A DNA stretch of 33,907 nucleotides from an uncultured Bacteroidales bacterium (GCA_900319405.1 ONOH01000019.1:1-33907), one strand, 5' to 3'; positions 1 to 8,107 are shown, numbered from the stretch's first letter. Program-made: numbers and translations. Notes: a model not told the origin generated them from the sequence alone.

Positions 1-660
1 CTTGATGTCAGTGCTAATACTGCGTTGGATCTTCTTGACTGCAGCAACAACCAGTTAACTAACCTGAATGTCAGCGCGAACACCGCGTTGTGGAATCTTT
101 CATGCTCCTCCAACCAGTTAACCAACCTTGACATTAGCAAAAACACTGCGCTGACGCAGCTTTACTGCAACTCCAATCAGCTAGTCAGCCTTGATGTCAG
201 TGCTAATACTGCGTTGGATTTTCTTGACTGCAGCAACAACCAGTTAACTAACCTGAATGTCAGCGCTTGCACTGCGTTGGTGAGTCTTAATTGTCACAAC
301 AATCAGTTAACCAGCCTTTATGTCAGCAAAAACATCGCGTTGAATTATCTTTACTGTTACAATAATCAGTTAGCGACCCTTGATGTCAGTGCGAACACCG
401 CGTTAACGGAGCTTCGCTGCTACAATAATCAGTTAACCAGCCTTGATGTCAGTGCGAACACCGCGTTAACGGAGCTTCGCTGCTACTCTAATCCGTTAAC
501 CAGCCTTGATGTCAGCTTTAATACCGCCTTGACGATTCTTCTCTGCCACTCCAATCAGTTAACCAGCCTTGATGTCAGCAAAAACATCGCGTTGAATTAT
601 CTTTACTGCTACAACAATCAGTTAACCAGCCTTGATGTCAGTGCTAACTCTGCCTTGGAA
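1..660 (+). repeat. 63-bp tandem repeat array coding for the LRR solenoid
   Basis: The array has a 63-bp period (21 codons). Two adjacent units at about 386-448 and 449-511 are almost identical. A three-unit block repeats at 189 bp (1-80 and 190-269), and a four-unit block repeats at 252 bp (about 313-375 and 565-627). Several different offsets are what unequal crossing-over or slippage would produce. Confidence 0.85.
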
Positions 661-774
661 TACTTATATTGTACGGGCAATCCCGCTCTTTCAGCGTTGT
701 GGCTGAAGAGTGGACAAGCGATTGCGGCTTTGTATTACGATAGCAATATCACCACCATTTACTATAAAGATTAA
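1..774 (+). CDS. Leucine-rich-repeat protein, 5' truncated by the window edge
   Basis: The frame is open from the first base, so the N-terminus and any signal peptide lie outside the window. The visible 257 residues consist of about ten 21-residue repeats with consensus LDVSxNTALxxLxCxxNQLT, each containing a fixed Cys and Asn. They end in a short non-repetitive tail (NPALSALWLKSGQ...TIYYKD) with no recognisable sorting domain. Solenoids of this kind are usually extracellular binding modules in Bacteroidetes, but the ligand and location cannot be read here. Codon use is AT-rich (many TTA, AAT, AAC) compared with the GC-ending codons of genes downstream, and neighbouring repeats are nearly identical at DNA level. 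Both point to recent internal expansion and perhaps foreign origin. The next gene on this strand starts 945 bp later. Confidence 0.85.
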   Translation, partial: LDVSANTALDLLDCSNNQLTNLNVSANTALWNLSCSSNQLTNLDISKNTALTQLYCNSNQLVSLDVSANTALDFLDCSNNQLTNLNVSACTALVSLNCHNNQLTSLYVSKNIALNYLYCYNNQLATLDVSANTALTELRCYNNQLTSLDVSANTALTELRCYSNPLTSLDVSFNTALTILLCHSNQLTSLDVSKNIALNYLYCYNNQLTSLDVSANSALEYLYCTGNPALSALWLKSGQAIAALYYDSNITTIYYKD

Positions 775-793
775 ACGCTGTTAGTGAGTTCAT

Positions 794-930
794 TGCCGCC
801 TTGGGCGCGAGAGGTGTGTAGGATGGCGTTTTCGTGTCAAGGCGGCAGGGATGTTGGCGGGGAAGGACGTAATTAATGCCGCCTTGGACGGCAGAGGTGC
901 GTAGAAAGGCGATTCTGTGTCAAGGTGGCA
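794..930. repeat. Two tandem 54-bp palindromic intergenic repeats
   Basis: The copies span 794-847 and 877-930, starting 83 bp apart. Each begins with TGCCGCCTTG. Copy 1 ends with the exact inverse CAAGGCGGCA, and copy 2 ends with CAAGGTGGCA, one mismatch. The interiors are similar (GAGAGGTGTGTAGGATGGCG and CAGAGGTGCGTAGAAAGGCG). The 29-bp stretch after copy 1 partly resembles the sequence after copy 2. No gene is credible here. The form is that of a REP or MITE-like dispersed palindrome. Confidence 0.7.
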
Positions 931-1024
931 ATGTGCGTTGCAGGTGAGACGGGGAAGAGGGGGCAAGTCCAAAGAATGGCAACTTGTTGCGCTATGGGCC
1001 GCTCAGGTGTGCCCAACCAAAAAT
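931..1024. other. Intergenic stretch with no recognisable feature
   Basis: About 90 bp of GC-rich sequence between the palindromic repeats and the first hairpin. I tried reading 961-1020 as a tRNA or small RNA and found no cloverleaf or known signature. It may be decayed sequence. Confidence 0.4.
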
Positions 1025-1049
1025 AACCAGCACAACGCTGGTTTTTTTA
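1025..1049. terminator. Bidirectional hairpin terminator
   Basis: AACCAGC (1025-1031), a 5-nt loop and GCTGGTT (1037-1043), followed by a T run on the plus strand and ATTTTT on the minus strand. It directly follows the stop codon of the lipoprotein remnant on the minus strand. It could also end transcription coming from the LRR gene. Confidence 0.75.
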
Positions 1050-1219
1050 TTGGAAGATGCCTACGCGGAAGGAGATGTCTCCTGGATTCTCTCCGGCATT
1101 GAGGTCCGAGGCGGTGACAAAAATGTACACCTTGCCCTGGCTCCATTCGTAGTCCACGTAGGTGGTATAGTAGATGTCTTCCTCCGTTTTTTCCGTGCGC
1201 ATGGCGGGAAGGGGAGTCC
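1047..1219 (-). pseudogene. 3' remnant of a paralogue of the 6774-7232 lipoprotein gene
   Basis: Read on the minus strand, this encodes about 56 residues from TPLPAMRTEKTEED through DYEWSQGKVYIFVTASD to a TAA stop. It is nearly identical to the C-terminal third of the lipoprotein encoded at 6774-7232. The DNA match (1056-1219 against 6783-6952) is very high apart from a 6-bp indel in a GATTCT direct repeat and a few changes near the 3' end. The homology stops abruptly at 1219. Signal peptide, lipobox and N-terminal two-thirds are all missing, so the gene is dead by truncation even though its stop codon and terminator remain. Confidence 0.85.
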
Positions 1220-1222
1220 CTA

Positions 1223-1265
1223 AAAAGAGGAACCCCGAAAGTCTTTAAGGCTTTCGGGGTTCTTT
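1223..1265. terminator. Bidirectional hairpin terminator
   Basis: AACCCCGAAAG (1231-1241), a 9-nt loop and CTTTCGGGGTT (1251-1261). The plus strand continues TTCTTTC; the minus strand continues CTCTTTTTAG. It lies 23 bp after the stop of the small minus-strand gene at 1288 and is best placed to end that transcript. Confidence 0.85.
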
Positions 1266-1287
1266 CATATTTTATATTAAGGTATTC

Positions 1288-1578
1288 TTACTTGGAGGGA
1301 TGGCGGTAAAAGAACATCCTGAAGGCATCGAAGGAGGGGAAGGGGGCTTGGCCATAGGTGAGGGAAAATTCGGTGACCATCGAGTCGAACAACTGTTTCA
1401 TGGAATCCTTTTTCCCCAGGCCCCGACATTCCTTCAGCCGTTTCCAGTAGCTTGCCAGAAACGCTTCCTTCGGTGATTCTTGCCGTGGATTATTCATCTC
1501 GATTCGTTTTATCGTTCCCTTAATGTAGCCGGGGAAGTCGTTCTCATAGGGGGTGAAAAGATTAATATTTTTCTTCAA
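1288..1578 (-). CDS. Small protein of unknown function
   Basis: I do not recognise this protein. The segment from YENDFPGYIKGTIKR through MNNPRQESPKEAFLASYWKR to the C-terminal FYRHPSK has GC-ending codons and a mix of charged and aromatic residues typical of real coding sequence. It has no signal peptide or membrane segment. The start is uncertain. The first ATG (1497) would give 69 residues but discards upstream codons that look coding. A TTG at 1578 gives 96 residues beginning MKKNINLF and is my choice. A GTG at 1615-1617 is possible but lies in AT-rich, non-coding-looking DNA. The gene is divergent from SusC and followed by a strong terminator. It could also be a 5'-truncated relic. Confidence 0.5.
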   Translation of the reverse strand: MKKNINLFTPYENDFPGYIKGTIKRIEMNNPRQESPKEAFLASYWKRLKECRGLGKKDSMKQLFDSMVTEFSLTYGQAPFPSFDAFRMFFYRHPSK

Positions 1579-1719
1579 AAATTTTGTTTTCCATAAAAAA
1601 GATTTGTATATTAGCACCTTGCTATAAAACGGGTAAATTTAAGGAACTATTCTTTTACACATAAAAATTTTTAGAAACAACACCTAATAAACTTTTTTCT
1701 ATTATTAACCCTAACTTTT

Positions 1720-4700
1720 ATGAACGCAAAATTCCTAACCAAACTTTTGTGGAGCGGAGTGCTGTTTGTGGTTCTTGCCACCGGTACCGCCTTTGCGCAA
1801 GTGTCAACAGTCCGGGGTAAAATCACAGATGAGCACGGGGAAGCCCTTCCTGGTGTCTCCATTCTCGTGAAAGGAACCCAAGTGGGTACGATGACCGAAC
1901 CGGACGGAAACTTTGTCCTTACCGGCATTCCTTCCAATGCCAATACCCTGGTCATCTCCTTTATCGGTATGGTAACCCAGGAGGTCGCCATCCAGCCCGT
2001 CGTGAACGTGGTCCTGTATGCCGACAGTGAAGCCCTGGACGAGGCCGTGGTCACCATCGCCTACGGTGCCGCCAAGCGCTCCTCCCTGACGGGTGCCGTC
2101 GCTTCGGTGGACTCCGAGAAAATCGCCAACCGTCCCACCTCTTCCGTTACCAGCGCCCTGGAAGGCACTGTGACGGGTGTCCAGGTGAACGGTACCTACG
2201 GCGCTCCCGGTACCGACCCTTCCATCATGATCCGTGGTAACGGTACCGTGAACGGTTCCTCCAGCCCGCTGTACGTGATTGACGGTGTTCCTTTCGGCGG
2301 AAACGTTTCCGACCTGAACCCTGCCGACATCGAGTCGATGACCGTTCTCAAGGATGCCGCCTCCGCCGCCCTGTACGGTAACCGCGCTTCCAACGGTGTT
2401 ATCCTCATCACCACCAAGAAGGGTGCCCAGGGCCGCATTTCCGTGACCGCCAGTGCCACTGCCGGTGTGTACGACCGTGGTATTCCCGAGTATGAACTGG
2501 CCAACCAGGAGCAGTTTATGAATATTGCCTGGCGTGCGCTCTACAACGACCGTCAGTATTACTATGGAGATGCCTCCAATGATGCTGCCACCTACGCCAC
2601 CGAGAACCTCATCGCCGAGCGTCTGTACCTGAACATCTACAACCAGGACGCCAAGTCCCTCTTCCAGAACGGACAGCTCATTCCCGGCGCCACCATCAAG
2701 AAGGGCTACCAGGACGACCTCGACTGGTTCGCCCAGACCATCAAGCCCGGTTTCCGCCAGGAATACAACGTGGCGGCCAGCGGTGCTACCAACAAGAGTG
2801 ACTACTATATGTCCGTCGGTTACCTGGATGAGAACGGTTATATGAAGACAGCCACCTTCAACCGTCTGTCGGGCCGCGCCTCCGTGAATGTGCGTCCCAC
2901 CAGCTACCTGAAGTTTGGCCTCAATGTGAACGCCACGCACCAGAACTCCAACAATACCTCTACGGGTTCTTCTTCCTACGTGAACCCCTGGATGTATTGC
3001 CGTAACATCGCCCCCATCTATCCGGTGCACCTGCACGACATCAATACCGGTGAATACATCCTGGATGCCAGCGGCAACAAGCAGTATGACGGCGGTTCCT
3101 ACATCGACGCTAATGGCAAGGTGATTACCACCCGTAACCAGTATGCGGATCGTCATGTCATCTGGGAGAACGAACTGAACAAGGACGGCACCGTGCGCAA
3201 CACTATGAACGCCATAGCCACCGCAGAGGTGTACTTCCTCAAAGACTTCACCTTCACCATCAACGGAAATATCAACCTCCGGAACTCCGTGAACCAGACC
3301 TATAACTCCGCTGTCATCGGTGACGGTAAAGGAAACAACGGTCGTGAAAATCGCGTGGAGTATATATATAAGAATTACACCTTCCAGCAGCAGCTGCGCT
3401 GGGCCCACCAGTTCGGCCACCACGGTGTAAACGTGCTCCTCGGTCACGAGAACTACGCCAACCACTACGATTATCTTTACGGCTACAAGACGAACCAGGT
3501 TTTTCCGAACGTGAACAATTTTGAGAACTTCACGGTCATGACAGATCTGACTAACTATGCTAACAACTATCGCACGGAAAGTTACCTGTCCCGCGTTCGT
3601 TACAACTATATGGACAAGTACAACTTCGAGGCTTCCTTCCGTCGTGACGGTTCCTCCCGTTTCCACAAGGATGCCCGCTGGGGTAACTTCTGGAGCGTTG
3701 GCGCCAACTGGATGATTTCCAAGGAGCCCTTCATGCAGAGCGTCACCTGGGTGAACAGCCTCAAGCTCCGTGCCGACTTCGGCCAGGTAGGTAACGACTC
3801 CGGTTCCGGTTTATACGGTTATCAGGCTTTGTACACTTCCAACCAGAATGCCAATAAGGGTGCCTATTACCTGTCTCAGTTGGGTAATGACCTGCTGAAA
3901 TGGGAAACGGGCCAGTCCTGGGGTATCGGTATCGAGTCCCGCCTGTTCAACCGCTGGACCCTGAATGTGGAATACTTCGACCGCCGCAACAAGGACCTGC
4001 TCTTCAACGTGATCCTTCCCATCTCCGCCGGTCCCACCTCATCTTCGTCCAGCAACCCTTCCATTACCCAGAATGTTGGTACGATGAGCAACCGCGGCGT
4101 GGAAATCGAAACTGACTTCGACGTCATCCGCACCCGCGACTGGAACTTCAACATCTTCGCCAATGCCACGTTCCTCAAAAACCGCATCATCACCCTGCCC
4201 GAGCAGAACCGCAAGGAGGGTATCATCGATGGTACCAAGCGCTTTGTGGAAGGCGGAGACCGCTATGCTTTCTGGCTCTACCAGTATGCCGGTGTCGATC
4301 AGATGACCGGTCTGTCCCTGTATGATTTCGACGACGAGCGTTTCTACATTACCGACGACAATACCGCCGACGGTAAGGTGATCTACGGTACGGCCGAGGA
4401 TGCCGAAGGCAACGCCCATACCCTGATGGCCGGAACCAACTACACCATCATCAACGGAAAACCGTATGTATGGAACCCCGGTTCCTATGGTAAGAAGGAC
4501 TGGTCCGGTACCGCTACGCCCACCGTTTACGGCAGCTTCGGCTTCAACCTGGGCTGGAAGGGCTTGCGTCTGAGCACCCTGTTCACCTACTCCCTGGGCT
4601 CCAAGGTTTACGATGGTCTTTACGCTGGTCTGATGGGTCTGAGTGCAACCCCCAGCAGCGCCCACAAGGACAACCTGAACGGCTGGACGGGCGTTCCCAA

Positions 4701-5067
4701 CGGTGTCAGCGAGAACAGCGCCAACCGTATCGATCCCAACGGCACCCCCATGCTGTACACCTTCAATACGTACAAGATGAACGGAACCGATGTAACCATC
4801 TCCAATAACGCCGGTACTTCCACTCGTTGGCTCGTCTCCGGCAACTATCTGGTGGTGAAGAATATCGCCCTTTCTTACGACTTCCCCAAGAAGCTCCTGG
4901 CTCCGCTCCAGGTTCAGGGCCTTACCATCACCCTGGCTTGCGAGAACCTCCATACCTTCTCGGCCCGCAGGGGCTTGAACCCGCAGTATAACTTCAGCGG
5001 TACCACCAGCAGCAACGACTTCGTGACTGCCCGCGTGATTACCGGTGGTGTCAGCGTGAAGTTTTAA
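1720..5067 (+). CDS. SusC/RagA-family TonB-dependent outer-membrane transporter
   Basis: Outer-membrane channel that, with a SusD lipoprotein, takes up oligosaccharides or other large nutrients using TonB energy. Domains in order: signal peptide (about 1-26, cleavage after AFA); a carboxypeptidase-regulatory-like beta domain (about 29-100, VRGKITDEHGEALPGVSILV); a TonB-box-like segment (EAVVTIAYG, about 108-116); the plug (about 118-236, containing SPLYVIDGVP, ESMTVLKDAASAALYG and NGVILITTKKG); and a long C-terminal beta barrel ending in an aromatic-rich VSVKF strand. At 1115 residues the length is normal. The SusD gene begins 12 bp downstream. No anti-sigma factor, hybrid regulator or glycoside hydrolase adjoins the pair, so the substrate cannot be predicted. 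The 5' leader is AT-rich with no Shine-Dalgarno and no convincing TAnnTTTG box. Confidence 0.95.
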   Translation: MNAKFLTKLLWSGVLFVVLATGTAFAQVSTVRGKITDEHGEALPGVSILVKGTQVGTMTEPDGNFVLTGIPSNANTLVISFIGMVTQEVAIQPVVNVVLYADSEALDEAVVTIAYGAAKRSSLTGAVASVDSEKIANRPTSSVTSALEGTVTGVQVNGTYGAPGTDPSIMIRGNGTVNGSSSPLYVIDGVPFGGNVSDLNPADIESMTVLKDAASAALYGNRASNGVILITTKKGAQGRISVTASATAGVYDRGIPEYELANQEQFMNIAWRALYNDRQYYYGDASNDAATYATENLIAERLYLNIYNQDAKSLFQNGQLIPGATIKKGYQDDLDWFAQTIKPGFRQEYNVAASGATNKSDYYMSVGYLDENGYMKTATFNRLSGRASVNVRPTSYLKFGLNVNATHQNSNNTSTGSSSYVNPWMYCRNIAPIYPVHLHDINTGEYILDASGNKQYDGGSYIDANGKVITTRNQYADRHVIWENELNKDGTVRNTMNAIATAEVYFLKDFTFTINGNINLRNSVNQTYNSAVIGDGKGNNGRENRVEYIYKNYTFQQQLRWAHQFGHHGVNVLLGHENYANHYDYLYGYKTNQVFPNVNNFENFTVMTDLTNYANNYRTESYLSRVRYNYMDKYNFEASFRRDGSSRFHKDARWGNFWSVGANWMISKEPFMQSVTWVNSLKLRADFGQVGNDSGSGLYGYQALYTSNQNANKGAYYLSQLGNDLLKWETGQSWGIGIESRLFNRWTLNVEYFDRRNKDLLFNVILPISAGPTSSSSSNPSITQNVGTMSNRGVEIETDFDVIRTRDWNFNIFANATFLKNRIITLPEQNRKEGIIDGTKRFVEGGDRYAFWLYQYAGVDQMTGLSLYDFDDERFYITDDNTADGKVIYGTAEDAEGNAHTLMAGTNYTIINGKPYVWNPGSYGKKDWSGTATPTVYGSFGFNLGWKGLRLSTLFTYSLGSKVYDGLYAGLMGLSATPSSAHKDNLNGWTGVPNGVSENSANRIDPNGTPMLYTFNTYKMNGTDVTISNNAGTSTRWLVSGNYLVVKNIALSYDFPKKLLAPLQVQGLTITLACENLHTFSARRGLNPQYNFSGTTSSNDFVTARVITGGVSVKF

Positions 5068-5079
5068 TTCGCTAAAGAG

Positions 5080-6708
5080 ATGAATGATATGAAAAATATT
5101 TTTAGAATCACTCTTCTGATCGCAGCACTCTCCCTGGGCGCTGCCTGCTCCAAAGAATACCTGGAGACCTCTCCGGAGAGTTCCGTGTCTCCTGTGACCA
5201 TTTTCGAATCGACAGAAAACGTCAAGCTTGCCATCAACGGTATGAGCAAGATGATGACTACCCAGTACCTGAGCACCCAGGGTCTGAACGGCGAGGGTTC
5301 CATCAAAACCTGGTACGGAAACTTTGGTAACGACCTCCAGCGCTGCAACCAGACCGGTTGGGCCGCTTTGTGGAACCACACTTATCACGAGAACGTGAAC
5401 TCTACGTACCTTGTGTATCCCTGGTTCTACTACTACAAGATTATCGGCAATGCCAATCAGGTAATCAAGAATATAGAAAATGCCGATGGTCCCGAGACCG
5501 AGAAGCAGTTCTACAAGGCCCAGGCTCTGGTGTTCCGCGCTCACGCCTACACGATGCTGTTGCAGTTGTATGCCTATCGCTGGCAGGACAGCAACAACGG
5601 TTCCAGCAATGGCGTTATCCTCCGTCTGACCCCCGATGCCAATGAAGACCAGGAAATAGGTTACAGTATGCCTCTTTCCACTCAGGCAGAATGCTATGCT
5701 CAGATCTACACCGACTGTGACGAAGCCATCCAGCTCTTCCAGTCCAGTGGTATCAAGCGGGCCAGCGCAGATTTCTACTTGCCCGATATCAACGTGGCCT
5801 ACGCCGTGAAGACCCGTGCCGCCCTTACCCGCGAGGACTGGGCCACCGTGGCCGCCACCGCTCCCAAGGCCCGCGAAGGCCACCCGCTGATGAGCAAGGA
5901 TCAGTATGTGAACGGAGGCTTTAATGTGGCTCCTGGTTCCACCAACAATGAGTGGATTTGGGGTGTATATGAGGCCGAGGACCAGACCATTTACTACTAC
6001 TCCTTCTTCGCTTATCAGGCTTCCGATGCCAGTTCCTCCATGCAGCGTACCTATCCGCTGGCCATCAGCAAGGAGCTCTACGATCAGATTCCCGCTACGG
6101 ATGCCCGTCGTGACATGTGGTTAGCACCGACCCAGGAGGAATGGGAGGAAACTTATGAGAACGAGACGTCCGGGAAGACCGAATATTGCATCAGCCGTAC
6201 GAATGGCAAGGCTGAGCAGGGTGCTTTCTTTGACCGCGCCAAGAAATCCGGTAAGCTTTATTCAACCAGCTTGGTGTACCAGTATATGCAGACCAAGTTC
6301 CAGTGCGTTTTCTATCCTGGTGGCGGTAGCTTCAATATCTACCGTTCGGCCGAAATGATTCTCTCCGAGGCCGAGGCCCTCTGCCATCTGGGCGGCCAGG
6401 ATGCCAAGGTTCAGAGCCTGCTCAACGAGCTGAACAAGAACCTGAATCCTTCCTACAGCTGCACCAAGACCGGCGCCGACCTCCTCACCGAGGTGAAACT
6501 CTATCGCCGCATCGACCTTTGGGGTGAAGGCTTCGACTGGTACGACTACAAGCGCTGGAACGTGCCCATCGTCCGCAAGAGCATCGCCGATGGCGGCAGC
6601 TTCCAGTCGGCCTTTGCCGTCACCATCAACGTGGGAGACGGTAACAAGTGGACTTGGAAGATTCCCAGATCCGAGACCGACTACAACAAGCTCGTCAGCC
6701 TGGAGTAA
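5080..6708 (+). CDS. SusD/RagB-family nutrient-binding outer-membrane lipoprotein
   Basis: Surface lipoprotein that caps the SusC barrel and captures substrate. It has a signal peptide with lipobox LGAAC (Cys23), then SKEYLETSPESS, the usual start of mature SusD proteins. The N-terminal TPR-type half contains YYKIIGNANQVIKNIE and KAQALVFRAHAYTMLLQLYA, and the C-terminal region contains the typical RRIDLWGEGFDWYDYKRWN. The 542 residues match the family. Two in-frame ATGs (5080 and 5089) are possible; the second gives MKNIFRIT with the same lipobox. It is the second gene of the SusC operon and is followed by a strong terminator, so no third gene is co-transcribed. Confidence 0.95.
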   Translation: MNDMKNIFRITLLIAALSLGAACSKEYLETSPESSVSPVTIFESTENVKLAINGMSKMMTTQYLSTQGLNGEGSIKTWYGNFGNDLQRCNQTGWAALWNHTYHENVNSTYLVYPWFYYYKIIGNANQVIKNIENADGPETEKQFYKAQALVFRAHAYTMLLQLYAYRWQDSNNGSSNGVILRLTPDANEDQEIGYSMPLSTQAECYAQIYTDCDEAIQLFQSSGIKRASADFYLPDINVAYAVKTRAALTREDWATVAATAPKAREGHPLMSKDQYVNGGFNVAPGSTNNEWIWGVYEAEDQTIYYYSFFAYQASDASSSMQRTYPLAISKELYDQIPATDARRDMWLAPTQEEWEETYENETSGKTEYCISRTNGKAEQGAFFDRAKKSGKLYSTSLVYQYMQTKFQCVFYPGGGSFNIYRSAEMILSEAEALCHLGGQDAKVQSLLNELNKNLNPSYSCTKTGADLLTEVKLYRRIDLWGEGFDWYDYKRWNVPIVRKSIADGGSFQSAFAVTINVGDGNKWTWKIPRSETDYNKLVSLE

Positions 6709-6722
6709 TCGCTCCTGAACAG

Positions 6723-6761
6723 AAAAGAAGGATACCGGTTTTTCCGATATCCTTCTTTTTT
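6723..6761. terminator. Hairpin terminator between SusD and the convergent lipoprotein gene
   Basis: AAAAGAAGGATACCGG pairs across a TTTTT loop with CCGATATCCTTCTTTT with one mismatch. Both strands end in a T-rich tail, so it can serve the SusC/SusD operon and the minus-strand folD operon. Confidence 0.85.
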
Positions 6762-6773
6762 ATGCCAGTACCG

Positions 6774-7232
6774 TTATAGCTGGATGGCTACGCGGAAGCT
6801 CATGTCTCCGGGATTCTGATTCTCTCCGGCATAGAGGTCCGAGGCGGTGACAAAAATGTACACCTTGCCCTGGCTCCATTCGTAGTCCACGTAGGTGGTG
6901 TAGTAGATGTCTTCCTCCGTTTTTTCCGTGCGCATGGCGGGAAGGGGAGTCCAGACATTGCCTTCGTAGCGGCGATAAACCATCACGACACCTTGCTCCA
7001 CCACATCTTTGGTGATTTCGGGGACATCCAGCTCGGCCTGGAAGTAGCCTTCGTCCTCATTGCCGAAGGGCACTTCCCAGATGCTCCAGTTGGCGGCTTT
7101 GACCTGGAAGTCAATCAGGGTCATTCCCAGCCCCTGATAATAAATGTTTTCATCCGTGATGTACTGTTTGGTGCATCCGGTCGCGAGCAGTCCGGCGGCC
7201 AGAAAGCCGATAAGGATTCTGTTTGCTTTCAT
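6774..7232 (-). CDS. Putative lipoprotein of unknown function
   Basis: A 152-residue protein with a clear lipoprotein signal peptide: MKANRILIGF, hydrophobic core, lipobox LATGC with Cys20. The mature part is rich in Tyr, Glu and Asp (NIYYQGLGMTLIDFQVKAANW, then MVYRRYEGNVWTPLPAMRTE and YVDYEWSQGKVYIFVTASD) and looks like a small beta-rich domain. I recognise no catalytic motif. It starts 12 bp after folD ends and is probably co-transcribed with it, although the pairing suggests no shared role. Its C-terminal third is duplicated as a remnant at 1047-1219, so this gene once had a paralogue on the other side of the SusC/SusD pair. Confidence 0.85.
   Translation of the reverse strand: MKANRILIGFLAAGLLATGCTKQYITDENIYYQGLGMTLIDFQVKAANWSIWEVPFGNEDEGYFQAELDVPEITKDVVEQGVVMVYRRYEGNVWTPLPAMRTEKTEEDIYYTTYVDYEWSQGKVYIFVTASDLYAGENQNPGDMSFRVAIQL
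6783..6952. repeat. Right copy of the direct repeat flanking the SusC/SusD segment
   Basis: This stretch of the lipoprotein gene matches 1056-1219 in the same orientation, with one 6-bp indel and scattered substitutions mostly at the 3' end of the gene. Between the copies lie the small unknown gene, SusC and SusD. Confidence 0.85.
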
Positions 7233-7244
7233 CTCTTTCGGGTT

Positions 7245-8102
7245 TTATTTGTTTCCTTGCTTGTTCAAAAAGCAGGCCACGGTGTTTTCCATCAGGCAGG
7301 CGATGGTCATCGGCCCCACGCCGCCGGGGACCGGGGTAATGGCCGATGCCTTGGGCGCCACGGAGTCGAAGTCCACGTCTCCGCAGAGCTTGCCCGTTTC
7401 CGGGTCCCGGTCCATACCCACGTCGATGACCACTACTCCCTCGCTCACCATGTCTCCGGTCACCATCTTGGCGCGTCCGGCGGCCACCACCAGAATCTCG
7501 GCCTGGCGGGTAATCTCGGGGAGGTTTACCGTGCGCGTGTGGCAGAGGGTGACGGTGGCGTTGGCGTCCAGCAGCATCTTGGCGACGGGCAGTCCCACGA
7601 TGTTGCTCCGGCCGATGACGACGGCCCTTTTGCCCTTGGGATCCACGCCCTCGGCCTCCAGCAGTTTCATAATGCCGGCGGGTGTGCAGGGATTCATGTG
7701 CGGGGTTTTCTGCCAGAGGCCGGCCACGTTGCGGGGGTGGAAGCCGTCCACGTCCTTGCTGTGGTCGATGGCCTCGATGACTTTGGCCTCGGAGATGTGT
7801 TTGGGAAGGGGCAGCTGCACCAGGAGACCGTCCACGGTCTCATCGGCATTGAGCTCTTGAATCTGGCTCAGCAGCGCCTGCTCGGAGGTTTCCTCCGGGA
7901 GAACGATGGTGGTGTTGCGCATCCCGCAGGCCTCGCAGGCCTTGGCCTTGTTGCGCACATACACGACGCTGGCGGGATCTTCTCCCACCCGCACCACGAC
8001 CAGGTGCGGAACGCGTCCGAACTTTTCCGGGAAGGTGGCTACCTGTTCCCGCAGGGCCTCTTTGAGAGAGGTCGATACTTGTTTTCCGTCAATGATTTTC
8101 AT
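7245..8102 (-). CDS. folD: Bifunctional methylenetetrahydrofolate dehydrogenase/cyclohydrolase
   Basis: Cytosolic enzyme of one-carbon metabolism. It oxidises 5,10-methylene-THF with NADP and hydrolyses the product to 10-formyl-THF. The 285 residues start MKIIDGKQVS. The catalytic Tyr48 and Lys52 lie in SVVYVRNKAKAC. Other family signatures are DGLLVQLPLPKHI, the VDGFHPRNVAGL segment, the Rossmann loop VVIGRSNIVGLPVA and the closing TPVPGGVGPMTIA. The start at 8102 is chosen because it gives the usual N-terminus; an upstream in-frame codon would add a non-homologous stretch lying on the promoter. A canonical promoter places the transcription start almost at the ATG. The lipoprotein gene follows after 12 bp. 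Confidence 0.96.
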   Translation of the reverse strand: MKIIDGKQVSTSLKEALREQVATFPEKFGRVPHLVVVRVGEDPASVVYVRNKAKACEACGMRNTTIVLPEETSEQALLSQIQELNADETVDGLLVQLPLPKHISEAKVIEAIDHSKDVDGFHPRNVAGLWQKTPHMNPCTPAGIMKLLEAEGVDPKGKRAVVIGRSNIVGLPVAKMLLDANATVTLCHTRTVNLPEITRQAEILVVAAGRAKMVTGDMVSEGVVVIDVGMDRDPETGKLCGDVDFDSVAPKASAITPVPGGVGPMTIACLMENTVACFLNKQGNK

Positions 8103-8107
8103 AACTG

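Noticed and set aside
1-660. Regular repeats that might be a CRISPR array
   Set aside because: The repeats are contiguous, in frame and encode an LRR consensus; there are no unique spacers.
790-972. A 60-residue minus-strand open frame in the palindromic repeats
   Set aside because: Its sequence is a translation of the two repeat copies, with no promoter or coding-like codon use.
961-1020. Possible tRNA or small structured RNA (GGGCA...TGCCC ends, CCA-like 3' part)
   Set aside because: No cloverleaf, anticodon stem or T-arm can be drawn.
1582-1606. SusC promoter at TTTTG (1582-1586) and AAGATTTG (1599-1606)
   Set aside because: The spacer is only 12 bp and the -7 box is imperfect; not convincing enough to annotate.
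1804-5883. Long minus-strand open frames opposite SusC and SusD (about 620 and 614 codons)
   Set aside because: No recognisable motifs, and composition typical of antisense reading; the plus-strand genes are certain.
1720-6708. Treating the SusC/SusD pair as part of a starch utilisation locus with the amylases
   Set aside because: The amylase operon is 11 kb away with unrelated housekeeping genes between, and nothing in SusC/SusD indicates the substrate.
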